A DNA stretch of 64,000 bases from Ammoniphilus oxalaticus (GCF_003609605.1 NZ_MCHY01000013.1:101453-165452); one strand, 5' to 3'; counted from the stretch's first letter, positions 1 through 9,817 are shown. The notes: generated from the letters alone by a model not told the origin. Translations and numbers: made by a program.

Positions 1-388
1 CTTTAGTTGCTAAATAATTATCTTCACCTTGAAAATGGTTATAGAACAATTCACTGTCAGTCAGATTGACCCTTAAAAATTCACATAGATTTCTTGCCAC
101 TATACGAGCTGGACGTTCAAAATCCATTGGACAAACACAAACAATAGGGGCTACCTCAAGATCAGTTACAGAACTGTAATCAGTAAGAAATCCATAATGG
201 ATACCGTCTACACCAATATTTCCAAATACGATCACATCACTTGGTGTATTAAAATACCTGAAGTTTCCAAGACAAAGATAAAAATTTAGACCAAGATAAA
301 ATTGTTCAGGATCACCAAGAATATTTTGTAAATCTATTAATCTTTGGAGTGTATGTGGGATACCGTAATTACCAAATTTTTTACGCAT
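1..388 (-). CDS. SUKH/SMI1-like hypothetical protein, 3' end outside window
   Basis: The frame is open through base 1, so the C-terminus is missing; about 129 residues are visible. The ATG at 388 is preceded by AAGGCGG at a good distance, which decides the start, although the frame stays open for some 34 codons further upstream. The protein begins MRKKFGNYGIPHTLQRLI and later contains GVDGIHYGFLTDYSS and APIVCVCPMDF, then ARNLCEFL. This layout resembles SMI1/KNR4 (SUKH) proteins, many of which are immunity proteins against secreted nuclease toxins. No toxin gene is visible next to it. The family assignment rests on recall of motifs only. Confidence 0.5.
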   Translation of the reverse strand, partial: MRKKFGNYGIPHTLQRLIDLQNILGDPEQFYLGLNFYLCLGNFRYFNTPSDVIVFGNIGVDGIHYGFLTDYSSVTDLEVAPIVCVCPMDFERPARIVARNLCEFLRVNLTDSELFYNHFQGEDNYLATK

Positions 389-766
389 TAAGTACCGCCT
401 TGTATATTTTTTCGCTCCCTGTTGTACAGTTCTAATTGCATCTTTTGCTTTAGCTTTATCGCTTTCAATTACGGCAATGCTCTTTTTTTATGCCGCCTTG
501 GGCAAGCAATGTTCGTGAAAACCTTACCTCCCCATCGTAGTTACTGAGTAACACTGTTACCGAGATAAGCCCTGTTTTCCCCTCGGTTGTACCAAAAGCG
601 CGGGGAAGGGAAGAACTATCTCACCAAAAAAGATTGCCATCAATCGGTACATCTGCATGCCAAATAAATCCGTGAAATTCCCGATTTTAAAAATCTTCAC
701 CTTCGGGATTAGAAGTAATCTTTTAAAAAACTCTACTTTAGAAAAGAATATTCCTCATCTCTTTAC
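389..766. other. Gene-free stretch
   Basis: Apart from the in-frame upstream extension of the gene ending at 1 (open from about 491), I see no convincing gene, RNA or repeat here. Short minus-strand fragments around 480-540 look like former coding sequence but carry stops in every frame. Confidence 0.4.
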
Positions 767-1030
767 TTAAACAGATCCAAAATATTGGTAAACGGATACG
801 AAAATTAAAAATACCGATGTCGATAGGGTTAAAACAAAATACTGTCGTTTGTTTGTAACAAACATCTCTACTCCCTGATTCAAAAATGCTAAGCCCAGTA
901 TGCCCCATACCAAAGGAAGTAAAGACAGTGGAGTCATAAGCGTAATAAGAATCGCATGAAAAATGAAAATGATCAACAAAATATCCAGCGCCAAAAATGG
1001 CAGCCTTCTCCCTTTCCAGGTCTTAAACAT
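767..1030 (-). CDS. Small four-helix membrane protein, DUF3953-like
   Basis: An 87-residue hydrophobic protein starting MFKTWKGRRLPFL. A longer frame begins 14 codons upstream, but GGAGG seven bases before the ATG at 1030 lies inside that extension and makes 1030 the better start. Hydrophobic segments lie at roughly residues 9-28, 32-48 and 60-85. Size and layout resemble small DUF3953 membrane proteins of Bacillus; that link is tentative. Function unknown. It stands alone, with HepT-like and recombinase remnants upstream. Confidence 0.6.
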   Translation of the reverse strand: MFKTWKGRRLPFLALDILLIIFIFHAILITLMTPLSLLPLVWGILGLAFLNQGVEMFVTNKRQYFVLTLSTSVFLIFVSVYQYFGSV

Positions 1031-1339
1031 TTCCTGACCTCCTCCTTCTAATTGTTTATTTAAGGAAATCATATCAGATAATCGAATTTATAAAATCCCA
1101 TTTCGAGATCCCTCGTTCTTTTTTCTAGAAAAAAAATATATAAGCCGCTTCAATCACTCATCTTTCCTTCAGATCTCCCACTCGTTAATGCACCTGAAGA
1201 ATCCAAACTCCACTTTAAAGGCTCGACCCATGTTGATCTAAATTTCGATAGAGGTATGGCGCCGTAAACGAAAAGTAAATCAGAAAAGTTTTCCCGCAGT
1301 TCCTCGTTAATAAAGCTGTCTTTTTGCGGTATAAAACCT
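1031..1339. other. Gene-poor stretch with a possible decayed reading frame
   Basis: On the minus strand, directly after the HepT-like gene, about 55 codons stay open (includes LRENFSDLLFVYGAIPLS), ending near 1160. There is no start codon with a ribosome site and no family match I recognise. It is not the expected nucleotidyltransferase partner. I read it as a remnant or as non-coding. Confidence 0.3.
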
Positions 1340-1747
1340 TTACTTTACCTTTGTCATCTCTTCCTCTATCCTCCCGTACAAGTTGGATAAAAGATCGCTG
1401 TAGTAACTTTTTATTTTTTCATAAATGAGTTTAACTTCCTCTTCGTCATAAAGATGAGAAGTCTTATTCCAATCTACCATCATATCGATCCACTGTTCCT
1501 CATCTTTAATTAATCCATAAGTAAATGCCTCTCGGATCGTAGAGCGAGGACTTCTTATTTCACTAATTCCATTGTATTCTAAGAACTGTTTCATCAACTT
1601 CCAACTCAGTTCGAAAGTGAATTCAAATCGCTGAATGACACCATCATAAACAATATCCTCAATCGGTTGAATCTTGGTTGCTTCATTTAATCTAGTCGTC
1701 GCTCGTTTATAATCATTCAGCCTCTCGAAGAGCCTTTCCTTGCTCAT
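1340..1747 (-). CDS. HepT-like nucleotidyltransferase substrate-binding protein (HI0074 family)
   Basis: A 135-residue, mostly helical protein. The stretch FEFTFELSWKLMKQFLEYNG followed by STIREAFTYGLI and WNKTSHLYDEEEV is characteristic of the HI0074 family, now grouped with HepT. Members normally pair with a small MNT-type nucleotidyltransferase, together forming an antitoxin-toxin pair in which the HepT part carries an RX4-6HXY-like motif. Here the matching place reads NKTSHLY, so the Arg of the RNase-type HepT motif is absent and the protein is more like the substrate-binding subfamily. No nucleotidyltransferase gene is found on either side, so it is an orphan. Start supported by AGGGGG upstream. 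Confidence 0.75.
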   Translation of the reverse strand: MSKERLFERLNDYKRATTRLNEATKIQPIEDIVYDGVIQRFEFTFELSWKLMKQFLEYNGISEIRSPRSTIREAFTYGLIKDEEQWIDMMVDWNKTSHLYDEEEVKLIYEKIKSYYSDLLSNLYGRIEEEMTKVK

Positions 1748-1773
1748 AGATAACGACCCCCTCTTTGTTTATA

Positions 1774-1955
1774 TTAGAAATCAAGGTTTCCTTTATCCTC
1801 ATAACTTTCCTTCAAATAACGGGAAGTGGTCGTAATGTTACTGTGACCCGCCAATCGTCGCACTCTTTTTATAATCAATGCTCGTTGCTTTTAACATCCA
1901 CTTACAAAACGTATCCCGAAACATATGCGGGGACAGATTCTTCCCGTTCCATGAA
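1774..1955 (-). pseudogene. Tyrosine recombinase C-terminal remnant
   Basis: Reading the minus strand gives NGKNLSPHMFRDTFCKWMLK, then after a shift of frame VRRLAGHSNITTTSRYLKES and a stop at 1774. The H-x-x-R-like box (here HMFRDTF, Arg kept) and the LAGHSNITTTxxY block with its catalytic tyrosine are the hallmark C-terminus of XerC/D-type integrases. Only about 60 codons survive and a frameshift lies between the two parts, so it cannot work. It marks an old mobile element in this patch. Confidence 0.75.
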
Positions 1956-2330
1956 TTTATTTTGCGCCTGAACAAGCACATATTTTTTAGTCCACATTTG
2001 AGTAGTAACAATTAATCCTTCTCCCTCTTTTTCAAAGAACAGACCAGCGCCATTTTGCTCTTTGAATTTCCATCCCCTTGATCCAATCATTTGTTTTATA
2101 TTTTCATTGGCTATTAAAATACCTTCATTTTCAGTTCTTGTAATGTACCAAATGTAATTCTCATTTTCTGTTATCTTTACTATCTTTTCATCCGATTTTT
2201 TTAATTTTCCAATTACCTCTTTTGCTGATAAATTATTTATTGGTAGAGGAGGATAGTATGATTTATTTACAATTATAAACGCCGCAACAATAGCTACTGT
2301 TAATCCCAAGATAACTCCAAACCGTTTCAT
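1902..2330 (-). CDS. Membrane-anchored hypothetical protein with an altered 3' end
   Basis: About 142 residues starting MKRFGVILGLTVAIVAAF, an N-terminal membrane anchor or signal peptide followed by an exported domain. GGAGG six bases before the ATG at 2330 decides this start over one five codons upstream. The last 15 or so codons (after LVQAQNKF) overlap the recombinase remnant in a different frame, so the native stop was probably lost when that element inserted or decayed. I do not recognise the family. Confidence 0.55.
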   Translation of the reverse strand: MKRFGVILGLTVAIVAAFIIVNKSYYPPLPINNLSAKEVIGKLKKSDEKIVKITENENYIWYITRTENEGILIANENIKQMIGSRGWKFKEQNGAGLFFEKEGEGLIVTTQMWTKKYVLVQAQNKFMEREESVPAYVSGYVL

Positions 2331-2480
2331 GTATATCCTCCACATTTAATGATGATACAATATATTGGCTATACCGAGATCAGCCCCGCATTCCTTTTCC
2401 CGAAAGAAAGGAGGGGGCGCAAAAGACAAACAATTCTACTAAAAACAGATACATTCATCTTATATCCACATGCTAAATAA

Positions 2481-2520
2481 TCTCGAAGGTAGTGGTTATT
2501 AAAAACCACTACCTTCGAGA
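2481..2520 (-). terminator. Perfect 17-bp hairpin downstream of rlmD
   Basis: Two perfectly complementary 17-base arms separated by ATTAAA. It lies 130 bases beyond the rlmD stop. The following T tract on the minus strand is short (TTATTTAG), so it may end transcription only weakly or protect the 3' end of the mRNA. Confidence 0.55.
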
Positions 2521-2648
2521 TCGGGGAGAACCGATCCAACTATTTACATTACCGTCAACAGTAATATAATTATTTATTAAAGAAGTCTGTTAGGGGGCTT
2601 GTAATGAAAATACCAATCAGGAGCTTTTGCCGAGATTTTATTTTAAGG

Positions 2649-4028
2649 CTATACCCTTAACTCTACCAACGCAACACACTCCACATGCATCGTTTGCGGA
2701 AACATATCAACGGGTTGAACTTCTTTCGTCACATATCCACCGTCTTCCAAAATCCGTAGATCCCGAGCTAACGTGCCGGGGTTGCACGATACGTAGACGA
2801 TGCGTTGCGGCTTCATTTTGATCAGCGTATCTAACAGTTGTTGATCACAGCCTTTGCGCGGCGGGTCCACAACAACGACGTCAGCGACAATGCCCTGCGC
2901 GTACCACCAAGGTATAATCTTCTCCGCCTCGCCAACGGCAAACTCCACATTGTCCATCGCATTCAAGCGCGCATTGCGCTTCGCGTCAGCAATCGCTTCT
3001 GGCACGATCTCAACTCCGTATACCTGTCTCGCTTTTTGCGCCAAAAACAAAGAGATGGTGCCGATCCCACAGTAGGCGTCGATCACGGTTTCGGTTCCAG
3101 ATAGATTGGCAAAAGCCAGCGCTTGATTGTAAAGGACTTCGGTTTGAACGGGATTAACTTGGTAAAAGGAGCGAGCGGAGATTGCAAATTTTACGTTGCC
3201 GATGTAGTCGTGTATATGCGGTTCGCCCCAAATGACTTTCGTTCGTTCGCCCATAATCACATTCGTTTTCCGTTTATTTATATTGAGGACAATGCTTTTT
3301 AAGCCGTCCACTTCATTAATCAGTTGATTAACTAGCTTGTCTTTTTCTGGAAGTTTATCATCGTTGATGATCAAAACAACCATAATCTCCCCTGTTTGGA
3401 AGCCGACTCTCACAATGACATGGCGGAGCAGGCCTGTTCCCGTTTGCTCATCGTACGCTCGAATGCAAAGGGAGGTAGCCACTTCTTTTACCAACTCGAT
3501 GATTTCATCACTTTTTTGATGCTGAATTAAGCACGATTCCATATTAATAATTTGATGGCTGCGAGGGGCATAGAATCCAGCGACAAGCCCACCTTCTTCC
3601 TCGCCAAACGGCACCTGCGCCTTATTTCGATAACGCCACGGGTCCTCCATTCCTACTGTCGGATGAACAACGGCGTGTTCTATTTTCCCGATGCGCCGCA
3701 AATTGTCCTCTACTAGTATCCTTTTCTGAGCTAGCTGTTCTTCATAATTCAGATGCTGCAAAGCGCACCCGCCACACTGATCGAAAAGTGGACAATCGGG
3801 TTTAACGCGATGTTCGTTCGGTTGTAAAACCTCGAGCATTTTGGCAAACCCATATTTTTTGCCTGTTTGCATCACTTGCGCTTTGATCCGTTCACCTGGC
3901 AATGCTTGCGGGATAAACAAGGTATAACCTTCAAACCTTCCCACACCCTGTCCATCGTGACTGAGGTCGGATACTATTAGTTCTATTTGTTCATTTTTTT
4001 TTACCGGAATCACTTGTTTTTTACTCAT
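2649..4028 (-). CDS. rlmD: 23S rRNA (uracil-C5)-methyltransferase, RlmCD/RumA type
   Basis: A 459-residue SAM-dependent methyltransferase that makes 5-methyluridine in 23S rRNA; the Bacillus homologue modifies both U747 and U1939. An N-terminal TRAM domain (residues about 8-65) precedes the iron-sulfur cysteines in CPLFDQCGGCALQHL. The SAM site is DAYCGIGTISLFLA, the catalytic cysteine sits in VVDPPRKGCD...VYVSCNPGTLARD. Length is typical. The ATG overlaps the dagK stop (ATGA), so the two are translationally coupled, as in B. subtilis where yefA follows dgkB. Confidence 0.93.
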   Translation of the reverse strand: MSKKQVIPVKKNEQIELIVSDLSHDGQGVGRFEGYTLFIPQALPGERIKAQVMQTGKKYGFAKMLEVLQPNEHRVKPDCPLFDQCGGCALQHLNYEEQLAQKRILVEDNLRRIGKIEHAVVHPTVGMEDPWRYRNKAQVPFGEEEGGLVAGFYAPRSHQIINMESCLIQHQKSDEIIELVKEVATSLCIRAYDEQTGTGLLRHVIVRVGFQTGEIMVVLIINDDKLPEKDKLVNQLINEVDGLKSIVLNINKRKTNVIMGERTKVIWGEPHIHDYIGNVKFAISARSFYQVNPVQTEVLYNQALAFANLSGTETVIDAYCGIGTISLFLAQKARQVYGVEIVPEAIADAKRNARLNAMDNVEFAVGEAEKIIPWWYAQGIVADVVVVDPPRKGCDQQLLDTLIKMKPQRIVYVSCNPGTLARDLRILEDGGYVTKEVQPVDMFPQTMHVECVALVELRV

Positions 4029-4927
4029 ATTTTCACCTGTTCCTGCGGCATGATCACTTCAATGTGTTGGGGTAAAACCGAAAAGCTCATCGGCAGTTGT
4101 CCGCCTAACTCCCCATCGAGGTTTAACATTACTTGTGAAGATGAAGTCACCTTCAACTGTTTCGTTTGAAAATAAATTACCTGTGGATCTTTAATATGAT
4201 CCCCTCTAATGACATTCGTCGCAATCCGAACTAGATCGGGCAGCGAAGTCTTTCGTAAAATAATACAGTCGAATAATCCATCTGTTAAATCCGCATGCGG
4301 CGCCACCTTTTCAAGACCGCCAACCGAATTGCTGTTTGAGATCAAAAAAAGTGTGATCTCTTCATCAATGATTTGCTCATCGGTTTCGATTCGCACCCGA
4401 CTCGGACGAATAAAGGGAAGTTTCTCAATTCCTTTTATGTAATAAGCAAGCTGTCCCAACAGCGTCTTTAATCTCGTTGGCACTTCATAGGTTAAATCAG
4501 TTAAGGCTCCGCCACCAGCAATATTGATAAAATAACGATTGTTTATTTTACCAATGTCAACGGCGCGTGGTTGTCCTTCTATAATACTGCGACTAGCCCC
4601 GAGTACATTTCGCAAAGGCAGTCCCAACGCGCGCGCAAAGTCATTGGTTGTTCCCGCGGGAATGATGCCGAGCGGCGGACGGTTGTCTCTTTCAGCCATG
4701 CCATTAACGACTTCATGGAGTGTTCCATCTCCACCCGCGGCGATGATTAAATCAAAGTTTCGTTCAATTGCTAGCGATGCCGCTAGGGACGCATCCCCTG
4801 CTCCTTTTGTAGCGTGACAAGATGTTTCATAGCCGACCTGCTCAAATAGATCTAAAACCTCAGGCAATCTCCTTTGAAATTCTTCCCTACCCGATGAAGG
4901 ATTATAAATTAAACGAGCGCGTTTCAT
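4025..4927 (-). CDS. dagK: Diacylglycerol kinase (DagK/DgkB)
   Basis: A soluble lipid kinase of about 300 residues that phosphorylates diacylglycerol released during lipoteichoic acid synthesis, returning it to phospholipid synthesis. The family ATP-site motif AAGGDGTLHEVVNG is intact, as is the N-terminal RLIYNPSSG. I place the start at 4927 (MKRARLIYNP); a frame 19 codons longer exists but carries no family-like sequence. Overlaps rlmD by four bases. Confidence 0.92.
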   Translation of the reverse strand: MKRARLIYNPSSGREEFQRRLPEVLDLFEQVGYETSCHATKGAGDASLAASLAIERNFDLIIAAGGDGTLHEVVNGMAERDNRPPLGIIPAGTTNDFARALGLPLRNVLGASRSIIEGQPRAVDIGKINNRYFINIAGGGALTDLTYEVPTRLKTLLGQLAYYIKGIEKLPFIRPSRVRIETDEQIIDEEITLFLISNSNSVGGLEKVAPHADLTDGLFDCIILRKTSLPDLVRIATNVIRGDHIKDPQVIYFQTKQLKVTSSSQVMLNLDGELGGQLPMSFSVLPQHIEVIMPQEQVKI

Positions 4928-5000
4928 CTCTCTATCATCACCTTTATTGTCCGTCTCTCTCCATAATATCCTACCCAAAGGCAAGAAAGAAGTTGTATAT

Positions 5001-5050
5001 AAAAAATAGAGGGGAACTTTTGGAACCCATATCGAGTCCTCTCCCCTCTA
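5001..5050 (-). terminator. Rho-independent terminator of gatCAB
   Basis: On the minus strand TAGAGGGGA pairs with TCCCCTCTA and is followed directly by TTTTTT. It lies 16 bases after the gatB stop. Confidence 0.85.
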
Positions 5051-5065
5051 CTCTGTCAATTCATT

Positions 5066-6499
5066 TTATAGCTTGTCCAATTCATCTTTAAGCAACTGAT
5101 TAACCATGCCGGGATTTGCTTTCCCTTTGGTCGCTCGCATCACTTGTCCCACTAAGAAACCGATCGCTTTGGTCTTGCCTTCTTTGTAGTCTTGAACCGA
5201 TTGCGGATGGTTCGAAATCGCTTCAAGCGCTGCCTCGCGGATCGCACCTTCGTCGCTAATTTGAACCAATCCTTTTTCTTCGACGATCTGTTCAGGCGCT
5301 TTCCCCGTTTCCAACATTTCGCCAAACACGGTTTTAGCGATTTTCGTGCTGATCGTGCCTTTTTCAATGAGTTTGATCATTTCGGCAAAGGAAGCGGGTG
5401 TCATTTTAATGTTTTTTAATTCGATTTGTTCGGCGTTTAAATAGCCCATTAAATCACCCATAATCCAATTGGACACTTGTCTCGCGTCAGCGCCCGTTTC
5501 CACGGATTGTTGGAAAAAGTCAGAGATATCCTTTGAACTTGTTAAAATAGCCGCGTCCGTCTGTGACAATCCGTAATCTTCAACATATCGAGCTTGTCTC
5601 GCATCCGGAAGTTCAGGAATTGTCGTTTTAATTTCTTCAACCCAATCGCGACTAATTTCGAGATGAACGAGGTCCGGATCCGGGAAGTAGCGGTAATCGT
5701 TCGCTTCTTCTTTCCCTCGCATCGATAGTGTGCGGGCATTGGCGTCATCCCAACGACGCGTTTCTTGAACGATCAGTTCCCCTTTGTTGAGTAACTCCGC
5801 TTGGCGAATTTGTTCATATTCAAGTCCACGTTGCACGTTTCGGAATGAGTTCATATTTTTAAGTTCCGCCTTTGTGCCAAATTCTGCTTGTCCAAATGGG
5901 CGCAAACTAATGTTGGCGTCGCAACGTAAGGAACCTTCCTCCATCCTTACATCAGACACTTCACAATATTGCAGAATGGAACGAACTTTTTCTAAATAAG
6001 CGCGCGCTTCCTCGGGACTGCGCAGATCTGCTTCTGAAACAATTTCCACCAGCGGCACACCAGAACGATTATAGTCAGCTAGCGTGGCGTCATCATAATC
6101 GGAGTGGATCAATTTCCCCGCGTCTTCCTCTAAGTGTAGACGGTTAATCCGAATCCGTTTCGTTTCTCCATTTACGACAATATCAATCCAACCATTTTGA
6201 CCGATCGGTTGATCTTGTTGCGAGATTTGATAAGCTTTCGGCAAGTCAGGGTAAAAATAGTTCTTGCGGTCAAATTTTGAAATTTCACCGATCTGACAAT
6301 TTAGGGCAAGCGACGCTTTAATCGCAAACTCTACGGCTCGTTTATTAAGCAACGGCAATACGCCAGGATGACCTAAACAAATCGGACACGTATGTGTATT
6401 CGGCGGCGCCCCAAATTCAGTTGGACACCCACAGAAAATCTTCGTATTCGTTGATAACTCAGCATGCACTTCTAAACCGATAACCGTTTCGTAATTCAT
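5066..6499 (-). CDS. gatB: Asp-tRNA(Asn)/Glu-tRNA(Gln) amidotransferase subunit B
   Basis: The tRNA-binding and kinase-like subunit of the GatCAB transamidosome: it phosphorylates the mischarged Glu or Asp on the tRNA so ammonia from GatA can amidate it. The 477 residues open with [20 protein letters not shown] and include the GatB signature region [13 protein letters not shown]. The zinc-site cysteines CGCPTEFG...CPICLGHPG are visible. The C-terminal YqeY-like helical domain is present. Last gene of gatC-gatA-gatB. A tRNA-Gln(UUG) gene is also in the window. Confidence 0.96.
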   Translation of the reverse strand: MNYETVIGLEVHAELSTNTKIFCGCPTEFGAPPNTHTCPICLGHPGVLPLLNKRAVEFAIKASLALNCQIGEISKFDRKNYFYPDLPKAYQISQQDQPIGQNGWIDIVVNGETKRIRINRLHLEEDAGKLIHSDYDDATLADYNRSGVPLVEIVSEADLRSPEEARAYLEKVRSILQYCEVSDVRMEEGSLRCDANISLRPFGQAEFGTKAELKNMNSFRNVQRGLEYEQIRQAELLNKGELIVQETRRWDDANARTLSMRGKEEANDYRYFPDPDLVHLEISRDWVEEIKTTIPELPDARQARYVEDYGLSQTDAAILTSSKDISDFFQQSVETGADARQVSNWIMGDLMGYLNAEQIELKNIKMTPASFAEMIKLIEKGTISTKIAKTVFGEMLETGKAPEQIVEEKGLVQISDEGAIREAALEAISNHPQSVQDYKEGKTKAIGFLVGQVMRATKGKANPGMVNQLLKDELDKL

Positions 6500-6517
6500 A
6501 TTTTCTTTTCCCCCCTT

Positions 6518-7978
6518 TTACAGCTGCGGACGCGCTGAATGATGATCAGTCTGCTGTTCAAATGCGTGAGCGACGCGCAAGACTGTCGATTCGTCAAAGT
6601 GTTTACCCATAATTTGCAATCCAACAGGCAATCCGTCGTTCGTTAAACCGCAAGGTACACTAATCGCAGGGATTCCCGCCAAATTAACTGGCGCCGTGCA
6701 GATGTCATTCAGATACATTTTTAATGGATCAGCGACTTTCTCCCCGATCTTATAAGCCGTTGTCGGCGTTGTCGGTCCAATCAGCACATCATAATTAGCA
6801 AACAATTCGTCAAAATCTTGTTTGATCAACGTTCGAACTTGCTGGGCCTTTTTATAATAGGCGTCATAGTAACCCGAGCTAAGGGCATACGTTCCGAGCA
6901 TAATTCGACGCTTCACTTCCGCTCCAAAACCTTGACTTCTCGTCTCTTTATACATCTGAATCAGGTCGTTTCCGCTTTCACTGCGCATCCCAAAGCGAAC
7001 ACCATCATAACGAGCAAGATTAGACGAAGCTTCCGATGGGCCCAAAATATAATAGGTAGGAACAGCATATTCCGTATGAGGCAAAGAAACTTCCTCGACG
7101 ATCGCGCCCATCCCTTCCAACGTTTTTAATGCTTGTTGAATCTTGTCCTTAATTTCTTGGTCGACTCCTTCGCCAAGCAATTCTTTGGGCACGCCCACTT
7201 TGAGACCTTTCACATTCCCGTTTAAAGCAGAAATATAGTCGGGTACGTCCACGTCCGCGGATGTGGAATCATATGGATCATGAGCAGCCAAAACAGAAAG
7301 AAGATACGCCGCGTCCTCCACATTCTTCGTGATGGGTCCAATCGTATCCAATGATGAAGCATAAGAAATAAGGCCAAAACGAGAAACTAAGCCATAAGTT
7401 GGCTTTAATCCAACAACGCCACAATAAGCGGCTGGTTGTCGAATCGATCCCCCTGTATCCGATCCAAGCGCAAAGAAAGCTTGACGGGCCGCGACTGCAG
7501 CTGCAGAACCGCCGCTCGATCCTCCGGGCACATATTCCTTATTCCATGGGTTCACCGTTACTTGGAAAGCTGAGTTTTCCGTTGAACCACCCATCCCGAA
7601 CTCATCCATATTTGTTTTTCCGATTAAAATGGATTCGGAGGCGCAAATTCGATCCATCACCGTCGCATTGTAAATCGGATCGTAGTTTTCTAACATTTTA
7701 CTGCCCGCCGTTGTCGTGACATGTTCGGTTACAATGTTATCCTTCACGGCGATCGGCAAACCAAACAAGAGGCCTCGTTCTCCTTGCAGACTGCCTTGCT
7801 CATCTAATTGTTTCGCCTTTTGTTTCGCTTGTTCTTCATTCAGCGTCAAAAAGGCTTTTAATTGATCGTCTGTTTGTTTAATTCTTTGAAAAGAGGCATC
7901 GATCAATTCTGAAACAGACACTTGCTTTTGCTCTAACGCATTATGTAGTTCCGTAATCTTCTTATCAAAAATGGACAT
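6518..7978 (-). CDS. gatA: Asp-tRNA(Asn)/Glu-tRNA(Gln) amidotransferase subunit A
   Basis: The glutaminase subunit, an amidase-signature enzyme of 486 residues. The catalytic triad is recognisable: Lys in AVKDNI, the cis-Ser in [11 protein letters not shown], and the nucleophile in [13 protein letters not shown]. The glutaminase site here is therefore intact, unlike PurQ, CobB and CobQ elsewhere in the window. Eighteen bases separate it from gatB. Confidence 0.96.
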   Translation of the reverse strand: MSIFDKKITELHNALEQKQVSVSELIDASFQRIKQTDDQLKAFLTLNEEQAKQKAKQLDEQGSLQGERGLLFGLPIAVKDNIVTEHVTTTAGSKMLENYDPIYNATVMDRICASESILIGKTNMDEFGMGGSTENSAFQVTVNPWNKEYVPGGSSGGSAAAVAARQAFFALGSDTGGSIRQPAAYCGVVGLKPTYGLVSRFGLISYASSLDTIGPITKNVEDAAYLLSVLAAHDPYDSTSADVDVPDYISALNGNVKGLKVGVPKELLGEGVDQEIKDKIQQALKTLEGMGAIVEEVSLPHTEYAVPTYYILGPSEASSNLARYDGVRFGMRSESGNDLIQMYKETRSQGFGAEVKRRIMLGTYALSSGYYDAYYKKAQQVRTLIKQDFDELFANYDVLIGPTTPTTAYKIGEKVADPLKMYLNDICTAPVNLAGIPAISVPCGLTNDGLPVGLQIMGKHFDESTVLRVAHAFEQQTDHHSARPQL

Positions 7979-7991
7979 CCCCGCGCCTCCT

Positions 7992-8285
7992 CTATTCTTC
8001 CATTACCGCTGGAACTTTAAAATGTCCTTCATCATGATCCGGGGCATTTTTCAATGCTTCCTCACGCTTGACAGAAGGTCTGTTTTCATCTTCCCTCATC
8101 ACATTGTAGATCGGCATGACATGACTCGTCGGTTCCACGTTAGTTGTGTCCACATCTTTAAGCTTTTCAAAGAAAGTTAAAATATCATTCAGCTGGATCG
8201 TGTACTTTTCTGCTTCCTCATCGGAAAGATTCAGTCGCGCAAGATCAGCAACATGCTCCACTTGCTCTTTGGTAATCCCGCTCAT
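7992..8285 (-). CDS. gatC: Asp-tRNA(Asn)/Glu-tRNA(Gln) amidotransferase subunit C
   Basis: A 97-residue stabilising subunit starting [20 protein letters not shown], with the typical C-terminal PSHVMP and ...[18 protein letters not shown]. First gene of the gatCAB operon, preceded by GGAGGTGGA. Length is standard. Confidence 0.95.
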   Translation of the reverse strand: MSGITKEQVEHVADLARLNLSDEEAEKYTIQLNDILTFFEKLKDVDTTNVEPTSHVMPIYNVMREDENRPSVKREEALKNAPDHDEGHFKVPAVMEE

Positions 8286-8329
8286 TTCCGTCCACCTCCA
8301 TTAATTAACACCAATCTAAATCATACCAA

Positions 8330-8361
8330 ATAGTAAAGGGCCTCGCAATTAGACGAAGCCC
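8330..8361 (-). terminator. Terminator after the ybjQ-like gene
   Basis: GGGCTTCG pairs with CGAGGCCC (one wobble) followed by TTTACTATTT on the minus strand. It separates the upstream gene from gatC. Confidence 0.6.
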
Positions 8362-8369
8362 GCGTTCCA

Positions 8370-8684
8370 TTACTTAATTTTTACAGCGGTTCCCGTAGCG
8401 ATGACCATCATCATTCCTTCACGCAACGTTTCAAAGTCGAGATCAATCCCGATTACCGCATTGGCCCCAAACCGCTTCGCTTTTTCTTCCAGCTCACGTA
8501 AAGCCACTTCGCGTCCTTCAGATAATTTAGTCTCATACGCTCCGCTTCTGCCGCCGATAAAATCCGTAATCCCCGCTAAAAAATCCCGAACCACATTCGC
8601 TCCCAAGATTACTTCACTGGAAACGACAGAAATATAGGTTTCAACTTCCCTACCTTGCACCGTGCTTGTCGTTGTCATTAACAC
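8370..8684 (-). CDS. YbjQ/UPF0145 family protein
   Basis: A 104-residue member of the YbjQ family: STVQGREVETYISVVSSEVI, then ARNE-type ALRELEEKAKRFGANAVIGI and a GTAVKI end. Family members form pentamers or decamers and are annotated as possible heavy-metal binding; no clear role is known. The GTG at 8684 lies eight bases after AGGGG and is better placed than the ATG at 8678. Single-gene unit. Confidence 0.88.
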   Translation of the reverse strand: MLMTTTSTVQGREVETYISVVSSEVILGANVVRDFLAGITDFIGGRSGAYETKLSEGREVALRELEEKAKRFGANAVIGIDLDFETLREGMMMVIATGTAVKIK

Positions 8685-8748
8685 GCGACTTTCCCCTCTC
8701 TGTATAGGCTAACCTTTTTTACGTTAGTTCCAACGAATAGGTTTCGTT

Positions 8749-9702
8749 TTAACTGGAAAATAGGTACAACGCTAATGAGAGGATAGAAAAACCAATCCCA
8801 ATCGCGTAAATAACTAGCACGGCCTGTGTTTGCGTTAAGCCCGTTTTTAATAAGCGGTGGTGAACGTGTCGCTTGTCCGCGTGATAAATGGGAATTCCCG
8901 CCCGTAACCGAGCGAAAACGACTTGAATCGTATCGAAAAAAGGCACGCCAAACGCTAAAATGGTGACTAAAAAGGTGACAGCTGTCGCGCTTTTCATCGC
9001 TCCGTATAAAGACGTGACCCCGATCGCATATCCTAAAAACATCGAACCGGCATCACCTAAAAAAATGGTTGCAGGATGAAAATTATGTCTGAGAAAAGCG
9101 AGGCTACCGCCGATTAAAATCACCGCAAGGACGGCGACATCGGCTTGTTGCCGCAGTATCGCGATCGTAAATAACGTCAGCGAAGAAATCACCGTAATCC
9201 CGCCGGCTAACCCATCCATCCCATCTAGAAAATTAATCATATTGACAAAAGCAACGATCCAAATGACCGTCGCTATAAATGCAAGCCAATTGGGAAACAG
9301 GTACAACCCCTCTTCCGTCCAAAACTGTCTAATTCCGAAAAAACGGATACCAATCATATAAACAAGAGCCGCGCTTGCCACTTGACCGATTAATTTCGCC
9401 CAAGCGGGAAAGTCTTGTCCTTTTGATTTGTACCAATCATCAACCAATCCAATCAACAACAAAATGAATCCGCCCCAACTTAATGCGATATGAAGCGGCG
9501 TGATGTCAAAAAACAAAAACAAAGTAACATTGGTTCCGAGATAAATAGCCAGCCCACCCGATAACGGGATCGGACGACTATGGATTTTGCGGGAATTCGG
9601 TCGATCCACGACTCCCAATCGCTCAGCCCATCTTTTGGTCACTGGAATTAACAGATACACGGCTATAAACGTAAAAAGGGAAACGACTACATACGAAATC
9701 AT
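8749..9702 (-). CDS. tagO: Undecaprenyl-phosphate GlcNAc-1-phosphate transferase (TagO/WecA type)
   Basis: An integral membrane sugar-phosphate transferase of the MraY/WecA family that loads GlcNAc-1-P on undecaprenyl phosphate, the first step of wall teichoic acid and related polymers. About 317 residues with some ten membrane helices. Diagnostic cytoplasmic motifs: LVDDWY, NMINFLDGMDGLAGG, FLGDAGSMFLGY and HADKRHVHHRLL. The frame extends 76 codons upstream but that part runs through the rocA terminator and rocA 3' end, so I start at 9702 (MISYVVVSL). No other wall polymer genes are adjacent. WecA-like use for another polymer is possible. Confidence 0.88.
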   Translation of the reverse strand: MISYVVVSLFTFIAVYLLIPVTKRWAERLGVVDRPNSRKIHSRPIPLSGGLAIYLGTNVTLFLFFDITPLHIALSWGGFILLLIGLVDDWYKSKGQDFPAWAKLIGQVASAALVYMIGIRFFGIRQFWTEEGLYLFPNWLAFIATVIWIVAFVNMINFLDGMDGLAGGITVISSLTLFTIAILRQQADVAVLAVILIGGSLAFLRHNFHPATIFLGDAGSMFLGYAIGVTSLYGAMKSATAVTFLVTILAFGVPFFDTIQVVFARLRAGIPIYHADKRHVHHRLLKTGLTQTQAVLVIYAIGIGFSILSLALYLFSS

Positions 9703-9748
9703 ACTATACCGCGCCCTTTTAGATTTATTATTCGTGTTTAGTGTGACC

Positions 9749-9798
9749 AAAAAAAATAAAAAGAATCGCCTTTCCTCAATTTGGAGGTCAGACGATTC
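9749..9798 (-). terminator. rocA terminator
   Basis: GAATCG and CGATTC form the base of an imperfect hairpin followed on the minus strand by TTTTTATTTTTTTT. Nineteen bases after the rocA stop. Confidence 0.85.
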
Positions 9799-9817
9799 GA
9801 TGGCCAGCCTGTATCGA

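Noticed and set aside
1765..1971. Plus-strand 68-codon frame
   Set aside because: It is the opposite strand of the recombinase remnant.
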